From Falsiroseomonas selenitidurans (GTDB lineage Bacteria > Pseudomonadota > Alphaproteobacteria > Acetobacterales > Acetobacteraceae): a stretch of DNA of 55,546 nucleotides. The DNA lies in the NCBI RefSeq assembly GCF_012103215.1, contig NZ_JAAVNE010000036.1:1-55546 (forward strand), given 5' to 3'. Made by a program: the position numbers and the translations under genes. Below the pieces are notes generated by a model. The model was given only the letters and a program-made list of their open reading frames with translations, did not search any database and had not been told where the DNA came from. Positions 17,071-24,587 of the stretch are shown here, piece after piece. Every line of letters begins with the position of its first letter. The first letter of the stretch is position 1.

Positions 17071-18777
17071 TCAGTCGGTGCGCTGTGCCGTCGCGGCCGG
17101 CGATTCGGGCAGTCCGTCGCGCAGCTTGGCGGTGATCTTCGCCAGATCGTCCGGCTCCGGCTCCAGCCCCAGGGCACGGGACCATTGGAAGCGGGCTTCC
17201 TGCTGCCGGCCGGCGCGCCAATAGGCATCGCCCAAATGGTCGTTGATGACCGAATTGCGCGGCTCCAGCTCCACCGCGCGTTCCAGCCAGCGGATCGCGC
17301 CGGGGATGTCGCCCATGCGGAACAGCGCCCAGCCGAGGCTGTCGACGATGTTGCCGTCGTTCGGCCGCAGCTCCACCGCGCGTTCCAGCATCCGCCGCGC
17401 CGCCGGCAGGTCGCGGCCCTGCTCGACCCAGGTATAGGCCAGGTAGTTCATGACGTAGGGCTGTTCCGGGGCCAGTTCCAGCGCCCGCTGGAAATCGGCC
17501 TCGGCCCGTGGCCAGTTGCCGGCGCGCTCATTCGCGATGCCGCGGGCGTAGAACAACGGCCAATCGCTCGACCGCGCCTCCGGGATGCGCGCGGCGGCCT
17601 GGTCATAGGCGGTGACGGCTTCGGGGAAGCGGCTGCGGGCGCGGAACAGGTCGCCCAGGCGCACCAGGGGCTGCGGCGCGGCGGGCAGGGCCTCGGCCAG
17701 CCCGCGCAGCGCCTGCTCGGCTTCCGGGACGCGGTCCATGCGGTCGAACAGCGCCGCCCGGCGCAATGCCACCACCGGCGCCAGCGCATCGCCCGGCGGC
17801 ACCTGGCCCAGCACACGCAGCGCCGATTCGGGGTGGCGTTCCTCGGCGTAGTTCTCGGCGATCAGCAGCAGGGTGGGGCCGAAATCCGGGCGCAGCCGCA
17901 GTGCCAGCCGCGCCAGGATCAGCGCGGCATCATTGGCGCCCTGCGGTCGCAGCGCGGCGGCCAGCGCGTGATAGGCCTCCGCGATCCCCTCCACCGGGGA
18001 GGCGACGCTGCGGGCTTCCAGCAGCGCGCGGCGTGCCGCTTCTGTGCCGGCGGCCAGCGCATAGTCGGACAGGCCACGCGACAGGCCATCCACCAGCCGC
18101 ATCGCCTCCGCGTCCCGGCCGCTGCGGGCCAGCACGGCGGTGGCCAGTTGCAGCAGGCGCAGCGTCGGCTCCGGCGTTTCCGCCAGCGCGGTGCGCATGG
18201 CGCGCTCCGCCTCCCGCGGTCGGCCGGCGAGGTCGGCGATCAATGCCATGTGCAGCGCGTGCAGGCCGCGCAACCGTCCGGCCTCGGCCAGGGGACGCAG
18301 CGTGGCCAGGGCCGCGTCGGTCTGGCCCAGCCCCTGCTGCACCCAGGCCAGCAGCAGCGGCTGCAGCAGCTGCGCCGGCCCCTGGCGCGGCAGGGCGCGC
18401 ACCCGCTGTTCCGCCTGCGCCCAGCGGCCGGCCAGCGCCTCGCTGCCCACCAGCAGCAGCGCGGCGGCCTGGTTCTGCGGCAGGCGGCGGGCCAGGCGCT
18501 GCGCTTCCGCCCGCCCGTCCAGCAGGGCGGCGGCGAAGGCGCGGTTCAGCACCTCCGGCTCATCCGGGTCGCGGCGCAGGGCTTCCAGCAGCCGGTCCGC
18601 GGCGGCTTCGGTATCCGTCTCGGATTGGGCGAAGCGGCCCGAGAGGTAGGTGCCGAAGACGCTCTCGGCGCGCGCGATACCTTGGAGGCCGGGGCTCGGC
18701 GTGCCGGCGGCGGCGCAACCGGAGAGCAGGGCGGCCGCGAGCAGCAGCGCGCGGCGGGGCGGGACGGACCATGTCAT
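17071..18777 (-). CDS. TPR-repeat lipoprotein
   Basis: A 568-residue lipoprotein with lipobox LLSGC (Cys21) and a long array of tetratricopeptide repeats. The clearest repeats are in the last third, with the pattern GNWPRAEADFQRALELAPEQ, LPAARRMLERAVELRPND and IPGAIRWLERAVELEPRN. It probably scaffolds envelope complexes; no enzymatic motif is seen. It is the first gene of an operon with ispE. The 159 bases upstream, shared with the divergent 18937 gene, hold the promoters of both. Confidence 0.85.
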   Translation of the reverse strand: MTWSVPPRRALLLAAALLSGCAAAGTPSPGLQGIARAESVFGTYLSGRFAQSETDTEAAADRLLEALRRDPDEPEVLNRAFAAALLDGRAEAQRLARRLPQNQAAALLLVGSEALAGRWAQAEQRVRALPRQGPAQLLQPLLLAWVQQGLGQTDAALATLRPLAEAGRLRGLHALHMALIADLAGRPREAERAMRTALAETPEPTLRLLQLATAVLARSGRDAEAMRLVDGLSRGLSDYALAAGTEAARRALLEARSVASPVEGIAEAYHALAAALRPQGANDAALILARLALRLRPDFGPTLLLIAENYAEERHPESALRVLGQVPPGDALAPVVALRRAALFDRMDRVPEAEQALRGLAEALPAAPQPLVRLGDLFRARSRFPEAVTAYDQAAARIPEARSSDWPLFYARGIANERAGNWPRAEADFQRALELAPEQPYVMNYLAYTWVEQGRDLPAARRMLERAVELRPNDGNIVDSLGWALFRMGDIPGAIRWLERAVELEPRNSVINDHLGDAYWRAGRQQEARFQWSRALGLEPEPDDLAKITAKLRDGLPESPAATAQRTD

Positions 18778-18936
18778 GGCGGGAGCCTAGCAGGCGATCG
18801 CGGCGCACCGCCAGGACGCCGTGGCCGCAGCGCAGCATCGCAACAGGGCGCAACAAAGTGACATGGCTTTCATCCAGCGGTCAGGGACGCCGCTGTTACA
18901 TTCCAGCGCTTGAGAGGAAATCCAGGAGCCGATCCG

Positions 18937-19557
18937 ATGCGTCGCCACGCCCTTGCCCTGTTCGCGCTGCTTGCCGGCCTCGTGGCCGCCGGCTCGGCGC
19001 AGGCGCAGAACCGATTCTGGCTGATCAACGAAACCGGCCGGACGATCGAGCGTGCCTATGTCTCCGCCTCCCGCGTCTCCGACTGGGGGCCGGACATCCT
19101 CGGCACCTCGGTGCTGCCGCGCGGCGAAAGGGTGTGGGTGACACCGCATTTCGGCGACTGCGTCCTGGATGTCCGCGTCACCTTCCAGGGTGGCGGCGAA
19201 TCCTCCCGCATGCAGGTCAATGCGTGCAGCATCAGCCGGATCGTGTTCGGCGGCGGCGGCGGCGGGGCCGGCGCGCAGGTGGCCCCGGCGCGGCCGGTGG
19301 CGGCCAACCCGTCCTTCAACTTCGTCAACGGCACCGGCAGCACGATCCGCGAGCTGTATGTCTCGCTCTCCACCGATGGCGGCTGGGGGCCGGACCGGCT
19401 GGGCACGCAGGTGCTGGGGCCACGCCAGCAGATCGCAGTGCGGCTGCCCGCCGGCGTGACCTGCGCCGTGGATATGCGGGTGGTCTACATGAACGGCCAG
19501 GCCGTTGAGCGCCGGCGGCAGGAAACCTGCCACCTGAACAACTTCGTCTGGCGCTAG
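18937..19557 (+). CDS. Secreted protein with two copies of a WGPD domain
   Basis: A 206-residue exported protein with a signal peptide ending AQAQ (residue 24) and an aggag ribosome site. After export it consists of two copies of one domain about 100 residues apart: Tyr41/Tyr141, WGPD 50-53/150-153, LGT 56-58/156-158, Cys75/Cys176, DVR 78-80 and DMR 179-181, and Cys97/Cys198. The copies are joined by a glycine-rich linker (105-113). One disulfide per domain is likely. The pattern of short strands suggests a small beta sandwich. The function is unknown; I do not recognise a characterised family. A hairpin repeat begins right at its stop codon. Confidence 0.8.
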   Translation: MRRHALALFALLAGLVAAGSAQAQNRFWLINETGRTIERAYVSASRVSDWGPDILGTSVLPRGERVWVTPHFGDCVLDVRVTFQGGGESSRMQVNACSISRIVFGGGGGGAGAQVAPARPVAANPSFNFVNGTGSTIRELYVSLSTDGGWGPDRLGTQVLGPRQQIAVRLPAGVTCAVDMRVVYMNGQAVERRRQETCHLNNFVWR

Positions 19558-19594
19558 AGCCGTTTCACCGCAAGCGAAGACGGTGAAACCGCTC
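19557..19594. repeat. Imperfect inverted repeat after the 18937 gene
   Basis: The arms are gagccgtttcaccg and cggtgaaaccgctc, 14 bases each with one mismatch, around a 10-base loop. It starts at the stop codon of the WGPD protein and could terminate its transcript. No T-run follows, and the sequence has the look of a dispersed genomic repeat. Its copy number elsewhere cannot be seen here. Confidence 0.6.
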
Positions 19595-19724
19595 TAGCTT
19601 ATTGTCTTGGCGCATTTTCCGAGGCGCCTTGCGAAGCCGCAAGACTTGCAAATGCTCCAGCACTTCGCGTTCAGGGGGAATCATCTGAACGCATGTCTTG
19701 CTCTCGAATCATGGACTTCCAGGG

Positions 19725-19754
19725 CCGATCCGCGCCGGGGGAGGCGCGGATCGG
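19725..19754. terminator. Perfect 12-bp hairpin in the non-coding stretch 19558-19840
   Basis: Arms ccgatccgcgcc and ggcgcggatcgg pair perfectly across a 6-base loop (ggggga). No T-run follows on either strand, so it may be a factor-dependent terminator or an RNA stem rather than a classic intrinsic terminator. The surrounding 283 bases hold no convincing gene; they lie between two convergent transcription units. Confidence 0.45.
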
Positions 19755-19840
19755 GCTCGCTCTGTCTGGCCCCCCGCATCTTCCGACTCGTCAGGCGATC
19801 CCGCCTGACCTGGCAATGCTGGAGCAGGCCGCCGCCCGCT

Positions 19841-20131
19841 TCAGGCCACCCCGAGCAGCAGCAGCAGCGCGGCGCCACCGGCCCAGAAGCCCATGGTGGC
19901 GACCGGGCCGGCGCCCAGGCGCTCGGCGATGGCGGCCGGGATGGCGGCGCTCAGCAGCGTCGCCGTCGCCACGATCAGGCTGGCGCCGTAGTAGATCAGT
20001 TCCTGCACCGGGGTGACCACCTGCGGGTACCACAGCGGCCACAGGCCGAAGACCAGGCCGGTGGCGGGGCTGACCATGCCGTTCAGCAGGCTGGCGGACA
20101 TCGTCACCAGGAACAGGGTCTGCGGGCTCAT
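19841..20131 (-). CDS. Small membrane protein, 96 aa
   Basis: A 96-residue protein with three hydrophobic segments (about 2-30, 42-65 and 75-95) and a gggag ribosome site nine bases before its ATG. No family is recognised. It is the last gene of a run that starts with the symporter subunits, so it may be a small accessory membrane protein of that transport operon. This is inference from order alone. Confidence 0.6.
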   Translation of the reverse strand: MSPQTLFLVTMSASLLNGMVSPATGLVFGLWPLWYPQVVTPVQELIYYGASLIVATATLLSAAIPAAIAERLGAGPVATMGFWAGGAALLLLLGVA

Positions 20132-20168
20132 GCGCCGTCACTCCCACGCGGCCTCATGGGGGCGATCC

Positions 20169-20483
20169 TCATGGCGGCGCCAGCCGCGGCGCCAGCCCGG
20201 CCGCCAGCATGGTGATGCCGAAGGCCAGGCGGAAGGTGAAGATCCAGAAGGCGGCGACCAGCGGCAGCCAGGTCTGCGCCACATAGCGCGGCACCAGGAA
20301 GGCGGCGGCGCGCACCGCCCAATCCGTCAGCAGCCGAAAGAAGCGCCAGATATACAGGCGGCTGTCCGGCGGCACGAAGAACTGCATCAGGAAGCGCCCG
20401 AACAGCGTCCAGCCCACCACGGCCAGGGAATAGGTCACCAGCCAGAAGGGCAGGTGGCCGAAGATGAAATGCGGCTGGTCCAT
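20169..20483 (-). CDS. Small membrane protein, 104 aa (faintly YggT-like)
   Basis: A 104-residue protein with about three membrane segments. The arrangement of a first helix, then a basic amphipathic stretch RLYIWRFFRLLTDW followed by FLVPRYV, and a final helix faintly recalls YggT-type proteins, but the resemblance is weak. An aggggc ribosome site precedes its ATG. It lies between the symporter gene and another small membrane gene on the same strand, 37 bases from the latter. Confidence 0.6.
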   Translation of the reverse strand: MDQPHFIFGHLPFWLVTYSLAVVGWTLFGRFLMQFFVPPDSRLYIWRFFRLLTDWAVRAAAFLVPRYVAQTWLPLVAAFWIFTFRLAFGITMLAAGLAPRLAPP

Positions 20484-20593
20484 GCGGCCCCTGGGCTGGA
20501 AGCGGATCTGGCGCGGACACGCGTCGGGTTCGGACGCGAATCGGGCGGGGCACCCTCCGGCACCCCGCCCGTTTCAGGCACGCCGGCGAAGGA

Positions 20594-22381
20594 TCAGTCC
20601 AGAACCTTCTCGCCGGAGACCATCCGCACGCCGCCGCGCGGGGTGCGGATGCTGTCGATGAAGTCCTGCATCGCCTGCGAGGGCGCCTGGGTCATCAGGC
20701 TGACCACGAAGGTGGTGAGGAAGGCGGCCGGGATGCCGAACAGGCCGCAGGAGATGTTGCGGATGCCGAACCACAGCGGCATGCCCATGTACTGGGTGCC
20801 GATGAGGTAGAACAGGCAGACGCCATAGCCGACCACCATGCCGGCCACCGCGCCGGCCGAGGTGGTGCGTTTCCACCAGACGCCCATCACCAGCGCCGGG
20901 AACAGCCCGGATGCGGCGATCGAGAAGGCCCAGGCCACCATGGCCAGGATGCCCGCCGGCCTCGTGCTGGCCACCCAGGCGGCCACCAGCGCCACCACGA
21001 TCAGCAGCACGCGCGCCACCACGAGGCGGCGCTTGGAATCCGCCTGCGGGTCGATCATCCGGTAGTAGATGTCGTGGCTCAGCGCATTGGCGATGGCCAG
21101 CAGCAGCCCGTCCGCGGTGGACAGCGCCGCGGCCAGGCCGCCGGCCGCGACCAGCCCCGCGATGACATAGGGCAGGCCGGCGATCTCGGGCGTCGCCAGC
21201 ACGATGGCGTCCGCGTTGATGACGAATTCGCGGAACTGCAGGATGCCGTCCGCATTCGCATCCGTCACCCGCACCAGGCCGATATTGGTCCAGATGCTGA
21301 CCCATTCCGGCAGGCTGGCGATCGGCGCGCCGATGACGTTGGTGAAGACTTCCAGCTTGGCGAAGGCGGCATAGGCCGGCGCCGTGAAGTACAGCAGGAA
21401 GATGAAGAACAGGCTCCACGCCACGGATTGCCGCGCATCGCGCACGGAAGGCGTGGTGAAGTAGCGCATCAGGATGTGCGGCAGCGACGCGGTGCCGAGC
21501 ATCAGGCAGAAGATCAGCCCGAAGAAGTTGATCGGGTCCGAATTGATGAAGGGCGTGATGTGCGACGGCGCACCGGCCAGCGCCTCCTTCGTCGCGCGCA
21601 GCGCCTCGATCTGTTCCAGCGCCTGGCCGTACATCAGCTGCGGCACCGGCACGCCGGTGACCTTGGCGGACAGCAGCACCACCGGCAGCAGGTAGGCGAT
21701 GATCAGGATGATGTACTGCGCCACCTGGGTCCAGGTGACGGCGCGCATGCCGCCCAGCATGGAACACACCAGGATGCCGGCGAGGCCGACGAAGACCGAC
21801 AGCTCGAAGGAGATGCCAAGGAAGCGGGAGGCGATGATGCCGGTGCCGAAGATCTGCGCCACCACATAGGTGAAGGACGCCGACATCAGCACGATCACGC
21901 CGGCCAGCCGCGCCAGGTTGCCGCCGTAGCGCGCGCCGAGGAAGTCCGGCACCGTATAGGCGCCGAATTTGCGCAGATAGGGCGCGAGCAGGATGGCCAC
22001 CAGCACATAGCCGCCGGTCCAGCCCAGCACGAAGGCCAGGCCGTCATAGCCCTGCAGGTACAGCGTGCCGGCCATGCCGATGAAGGAGGCGGCGGACATC
22101 CAGTCCGAGCCCGTCGCCATGCCGTTGTAGAGCGCGGGCACCCTTCGACCCGCCACGTAGTATTCCGAGACCTGCGCGGTGCGCGACAGGTAGCCGATCA
22201 GCGCGTAGACGCCGATGGTCAGGAAGACGAAGAGGTAGCCGATGATGCGGTTGGGGACGCCCACCTGCTCCAGCACCGCCAGCACCAGCACGAAGGCGGC
22301 GAAGCCGCCCGTGTACCAGCCATAGATCTTGCCGAGGTTGGAAAGGAAGTCGCCCGACTGGGCCTTGGGGGAATCGGACAT
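20594..22381 (-). CDS. Sodium:solute symporter, VC_2705/ActP-like large subunit
   Basis: A 595-residue SSS-family transporter with about 13-14 membrane helices. Seen: the sodium-site region GSDWMSAASFIGMAGTLY, GGMRAVTWTQVAQ, and LSTADGLLLAIANALSHD. It follows the DUF4212 small subunit by one base, the pairing known for the VC_2705 (TIGR03648) subfamily near acetyl-CoA synthetases, so a short-chain carboxylate such as acetate is a likely substrate. An insert between helices carries a textbook EF-hand loop, D-A-N-A-D-G-I-L-Q-F-R-E (21227-21262 on this strand), with ligands at positions 1, 3, 5 and 12, suggesting calcium binding. Confidence 0.9.
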   Translation of the reverse strand: MSDSPKAQSGDFLSNLGKIYGWYTGGFAAFVLVLAVLEQVGVPNRIIGYLFVFLTIGVYALIGYLSRTAQVSEYYVAGRRVPALYNGMATGSDWMSAASFIGMAGTLYLQGYDGLAFVLGWTGGYVLVAILLAPYLRKFGAYTVPDFLGARYGGNLARLAGVIVLMSASFTYVVAQIFGTGIIASRFLGISFELSVFVGLAGILVCSMLGGMRAVTWTQVAQYIILIIAYLLPVVLLSAKVTGVPVPQLMYGQALEQIEALRATKEALAGAPSHITPFINSDPINFFGLIFCLMLGTASLPHILMRYFTTPSVRDARQSVAWSLFFIFLLYFTAPAYAAFAKLEVFTNVIGAPIASLPEWVSIWTNIGLVRVTDANADGILQFREFVINADAIVLATPEIAGLPYVIAGLVAAGGLAAALSTADGLLLAIANALSHDIYYRMIDPQADSKRRLVVARVLLIVVALVAAWVASTRPAGILAMVAWAFSIAASGLFPALVMGVWWKRTTSAGAVAGMVVGYGVCLFYLIGTQYMGMPLWFGIRNISCGLFGIPAAFLTTFVVSLMTQAPSQAMQDFIDSIRTPRGGVRMVSGEKVLD

Positions 22382-22382
22382 C

Positions 22383-22688
22383 TTATTCCTCCTCCACGCC
22401 GAATTCCTCGTCGATGGCGTTCTGCTTCCGGGCGAACCAGAACAGCGACACGACGAAGATGATCAGGCTGCCCTGGGCGGCCATGTAGAAGCCCAGCGGA
22501 AAGCCGAACACCGTGATGGTGTTCAGGCTGGTGGCGAAGAGGTGGACGCCGAAGCCTGCCACCGCCCAGATCGCCAGCATGGTCCACATCAGGCCGGAGG
22601 TGCGTGCCCAGTAGGCTTCGCCCGTGGCCTTGTCCACGGTGGCCGAACTGGCCCCGCGCGGTATCTTTCCGTCCTCGACGAGAGGCAT
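22383..22688 (-). CDS. DUF4212 symporter small subunit
   Basis: A 101-residue protein with two membrane helices and the AYWARTSGLMW start and GFPLGFYMAAQGSL segment of the DUF4212 (TIGR03647) family, the small partner of VC_2705-type sodium symporters. The ATG at 22688 was chosen because ggggaga lies six or seven bases upstream; an upstream GTG in frame would overlap the ribosome site. It lies first in the transport operon, and the 160 bases upstream are shared with a divergent gene. Confidence 0.9.
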   Translation of the reverse strand: MPLVEDGKIPRGASSATVDKATGEAYWARTSGLMWTMLAIWAVAGFGVHLFATSLNTITVFGFPLGFYMAAQGSLIIFVVSLFWFARKQNAIDEEFGVEEE

Positions 22689-22850
22689 CCTGTTTCTCCC
22701 CACCCAATCCGCCGGCTTGGCCCGGCTGCTGTCCCACCATGTCCGGCCCGCGCGATCGGCTTGCCGGTTGGTGAATTCCGCTTTGCTTTCCGGCTATCAC
22801 GTCCCGAAAGCGTCACGCAATATCGTTGCTGAACCAGGAGCCCAACCGCA

Positions 22851-23456
22851 ATGCTTTCGTGGCTCAGCCGCCACTTTCATCGCCCCCGCAGCGCCGATCC
22901 GACCACCTTCGGGGACTTCCTGGCCGGCGAAGCCGCCTTCCTCGGCCAGAAGCCGGCGCTGGACTACTGCAAGGTGAAGGCCGGGCGGGGCGAACGCGCG
23001 CTGCTGGAGGACCCGGATTTCCGCGCCGCCCTGGCGCATTGCCGCTGGCAGAGCTTCGCCGGCAGCACGCTGGACGTGCTGGCGCTGGCGGAAGGCTGGC
23101 TGCGCCCGCATGCCGCCGGCGCCGAACCGCAACTCGCCTTGCGCCTGGCCGGCCTCGCCGCCGGATTCCTGGACGCCGCCCCGGTGCCGGAGGCGGAGCG
23201 GGAGACGCTGGCGGCGGTGAAGGCGGAACTGCCCGACTGGCTCACCCGCCAGCAAGCCGCGCCCCCGGTGCCGGCGGACCGGCGGGCGATGCGGGTGGAG
23301 GCGCCGCTGCTCGCCACCCTGCCCATCCACCCGGACCAGCGGCGGGGGGAAACGCCGGCAATCCGCGGCGCCCTGCGCTTCCACCTGGTGGCCGCGCAGC
23401 AGCGGATGGAGAAGCTGTTCGATCCGGCGCCGCTCGCCGCGCGGCTGCTGGCCTGA
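22851..23456 (+). CDS. Conserved-looking hypothetical protein, 201 aa
   Basis: A 201-residue soluble, mainly helical protein with an aggag ribosome site eight or nine bases before its ATG. It has a PTTFGDFLAGEAAFLGQKPALDYCKVKAG N-terminus with a conserved-looking Cys, and a C-terminal helix GALRFHLVAAQQRMEKLFD. No catalytic motif is recognised. It is transcribed away from the symporter operon and towards the crotonase gene, and may share regulation with both. Confidence 0.65.
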   Translation: MLSWLSRHFHRPRSADPTTFGDFLAGEAAFLGQKPALDYCKVKAGRGERALLEDPDFRAALAHCRWQSFAGSTLDVLALAEGWLRPHAAGAEPQLALRLAGLAAGFLDAAPVPEAERETLAAVKAELPDWLTRQQAAPPVPADRRAMRVEAPLLATLPIHPDQRRGETPAIRGALRFHLVAAQQRMEKLFDPAPLAARLLA

Positions 23457-23589
23457 GGCGCCGCGCGGTGGCAAGCTCCGGCCGGGGCGCCGGGCCCGGC
23501 GGCCAAGCCGGGCAGGAAACACAGCAGAAGGGCGAGCCAGGGATGCAGGACAGCGGCACCACCACGCCCCGCGGCCGGGCGCACTGACC

Positions 23590-24396
23590 ATGCCCGAAGG
23601 CAGCACCCCCTTGCTGCTGCGCCAGGACAGCGCGGCCGGCGTCACCCGTCTCACCCTCAACCGGCCGGACAGCCGCAATGCGCTGTCCTTCGCCATGCTC
23701 GGCGCGCTGCACCATGCGCTGGCGGAGATCGCCCTGGATGACAGCGTGCGGGTGGTGGTGCTGGCCGCCGCCGGCCCGGTGTTCTGCGCCGGGCACGACC
23801 TGCGGGAGATCACGGCGCATCGCAACGACGAGGATGGCGGCCGCGCCTTCTTCACCGCCGCCATGGACCGCTGCGCGGCGGTGATGCAGGCGGTGGTCGC
23901 CCTGCCGCAGCCGGTGATCGCCAGCGTCCAGGGCATCGCCACCGCCGCCGGCTGCCAGCTTGTCGCCAGCTGCGACCTGGCGGTGGCCAGCGCGGCGGCC
24001 AGGTTCTGCACGCCGGGCGTCGATATCGGCCTGTTCTGCTCCACCCCCGCCGTGGCCCTGTCCCGCGCCGTGGCGGCCAAGCCGGCGATGGAGATGCTGC
24101 TGACCGGGGAGATGGTGCCGGCCGAGGAAGCCCGGCGGATCGGCCTGGTGAACCGGGTAGTGCCGGCCGAGGGGCTGGCGGCCGCGACCGATCAGCTGGC
24201 CGGGCAGATCGCCGCGCGCTCTGCCCATACCGTCCGTCTCGGCAAGGCCGCCTTCCACCGCCAGCGCGGCCTGCCGCTCGATGCCGCCTACGCGCATTGC
24301 GCGGCGGTGATGACGGAGAATCTGATGGCCGCCGATGCGGCGGAAGGCATCGGCGCCTTCCTCGCGAAGCGGAAGCCGGTCTGGCAGGATCGCTGA
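23590..24396 (+). CDS. Crotonase-fold protein, ECHDC3-like
   Basis: A 268-residue enoyl-CoA hydratase/isomerase-fold protein. CoA and oxyanion loops are visible (AGPVFCAGHDLREI, ATAAGCQLVAS). The two glutamates of true hydratases are absent: Gln123 and Gly143 occupy those sites. Segments TPGVDIGLFCSTP and FLAKRKPVW match the ECHDC3 branch, whose chemistry is poorly defined. It is followed by an acyl-CoA ligase on the same strand after 191 bases, so a joint acyl-CoA route is likely. Confidence 0.85.
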   Translation: MPEGSTPLLLRQDSAAGVTRLTLNRPDSRNALSFAMLGALHHALAEIALDDSVRVVVLAAAGPVFCAGHDLREITAHRNDEDGGRAFFTAAMDRCAAVMQAVVALPQPVIASVQGIATAAGCQLVASCDLAVASAAARFCTPGVDIGLFCSTPAVALSRAVAAKPAMEMLLTGEMVPAEEARRIGLVNRVVPAEGLAAATDQLAGQIAARSAHTVRLGKAAFHRQRGLPLDAAYAHCAAVMTENLMAADAAEGIGAFLAKRKPVWQDR

Positions 24397-24525
24397 AAGG
24401 TTGTGGACCGATGCCCGCAAGCGCCAGGGTGGCAGGACAAAGCCGAGCGATGGCATCGGGCATCGCAGCCCGCCCCCGATTCGCACGCATGCTCTGATCG
24501 GCTGATCCAGATCATTGCCGAAACC

Positions 24526-24557
24526 GGCGCGCCCGGCGCCAGATGCCCGGGCGCGCC
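24526..24557. other. Perfect 11-bp hairpin in the leader of the acyl-CoA ligase gene
   Basis: Arms ggcgcgcccgg and ccgggcgcgcc pair fully across a 10-base loop, about 17 bases before the aaggaag ribosome site of the next gene. It could terminate readthrough from the crotonase gene or control ligase expression. No T-run follows. Confidence 0.5.
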
Positions 24558-24587
24558 CCAAGAAGACCGGTCCAAGGAAGATTCCTG

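Noticed and set aside
20542..20571. A 9-bp hairpin (cgggcgggg / ccccgcccg) downstream of the symporter gene as an intrinsic terminator
   Set aside because: On the symporter strand the stem is not followed by a T-run, and two more genes on the same strand follow closely.
21074..22462. A 462-codon open frame opposite the symporter
   Set aside because: Its sequence is an Arg, His, Gln and Asp-rich shadow, whereas the opposite strand has a complete SSS transporter.
22704..22850. tRNA or small RNA gene in the divergent gap
   Set aside because: No cloverleaf or terminator could be found by eye; the gap is best explained as two promoters.
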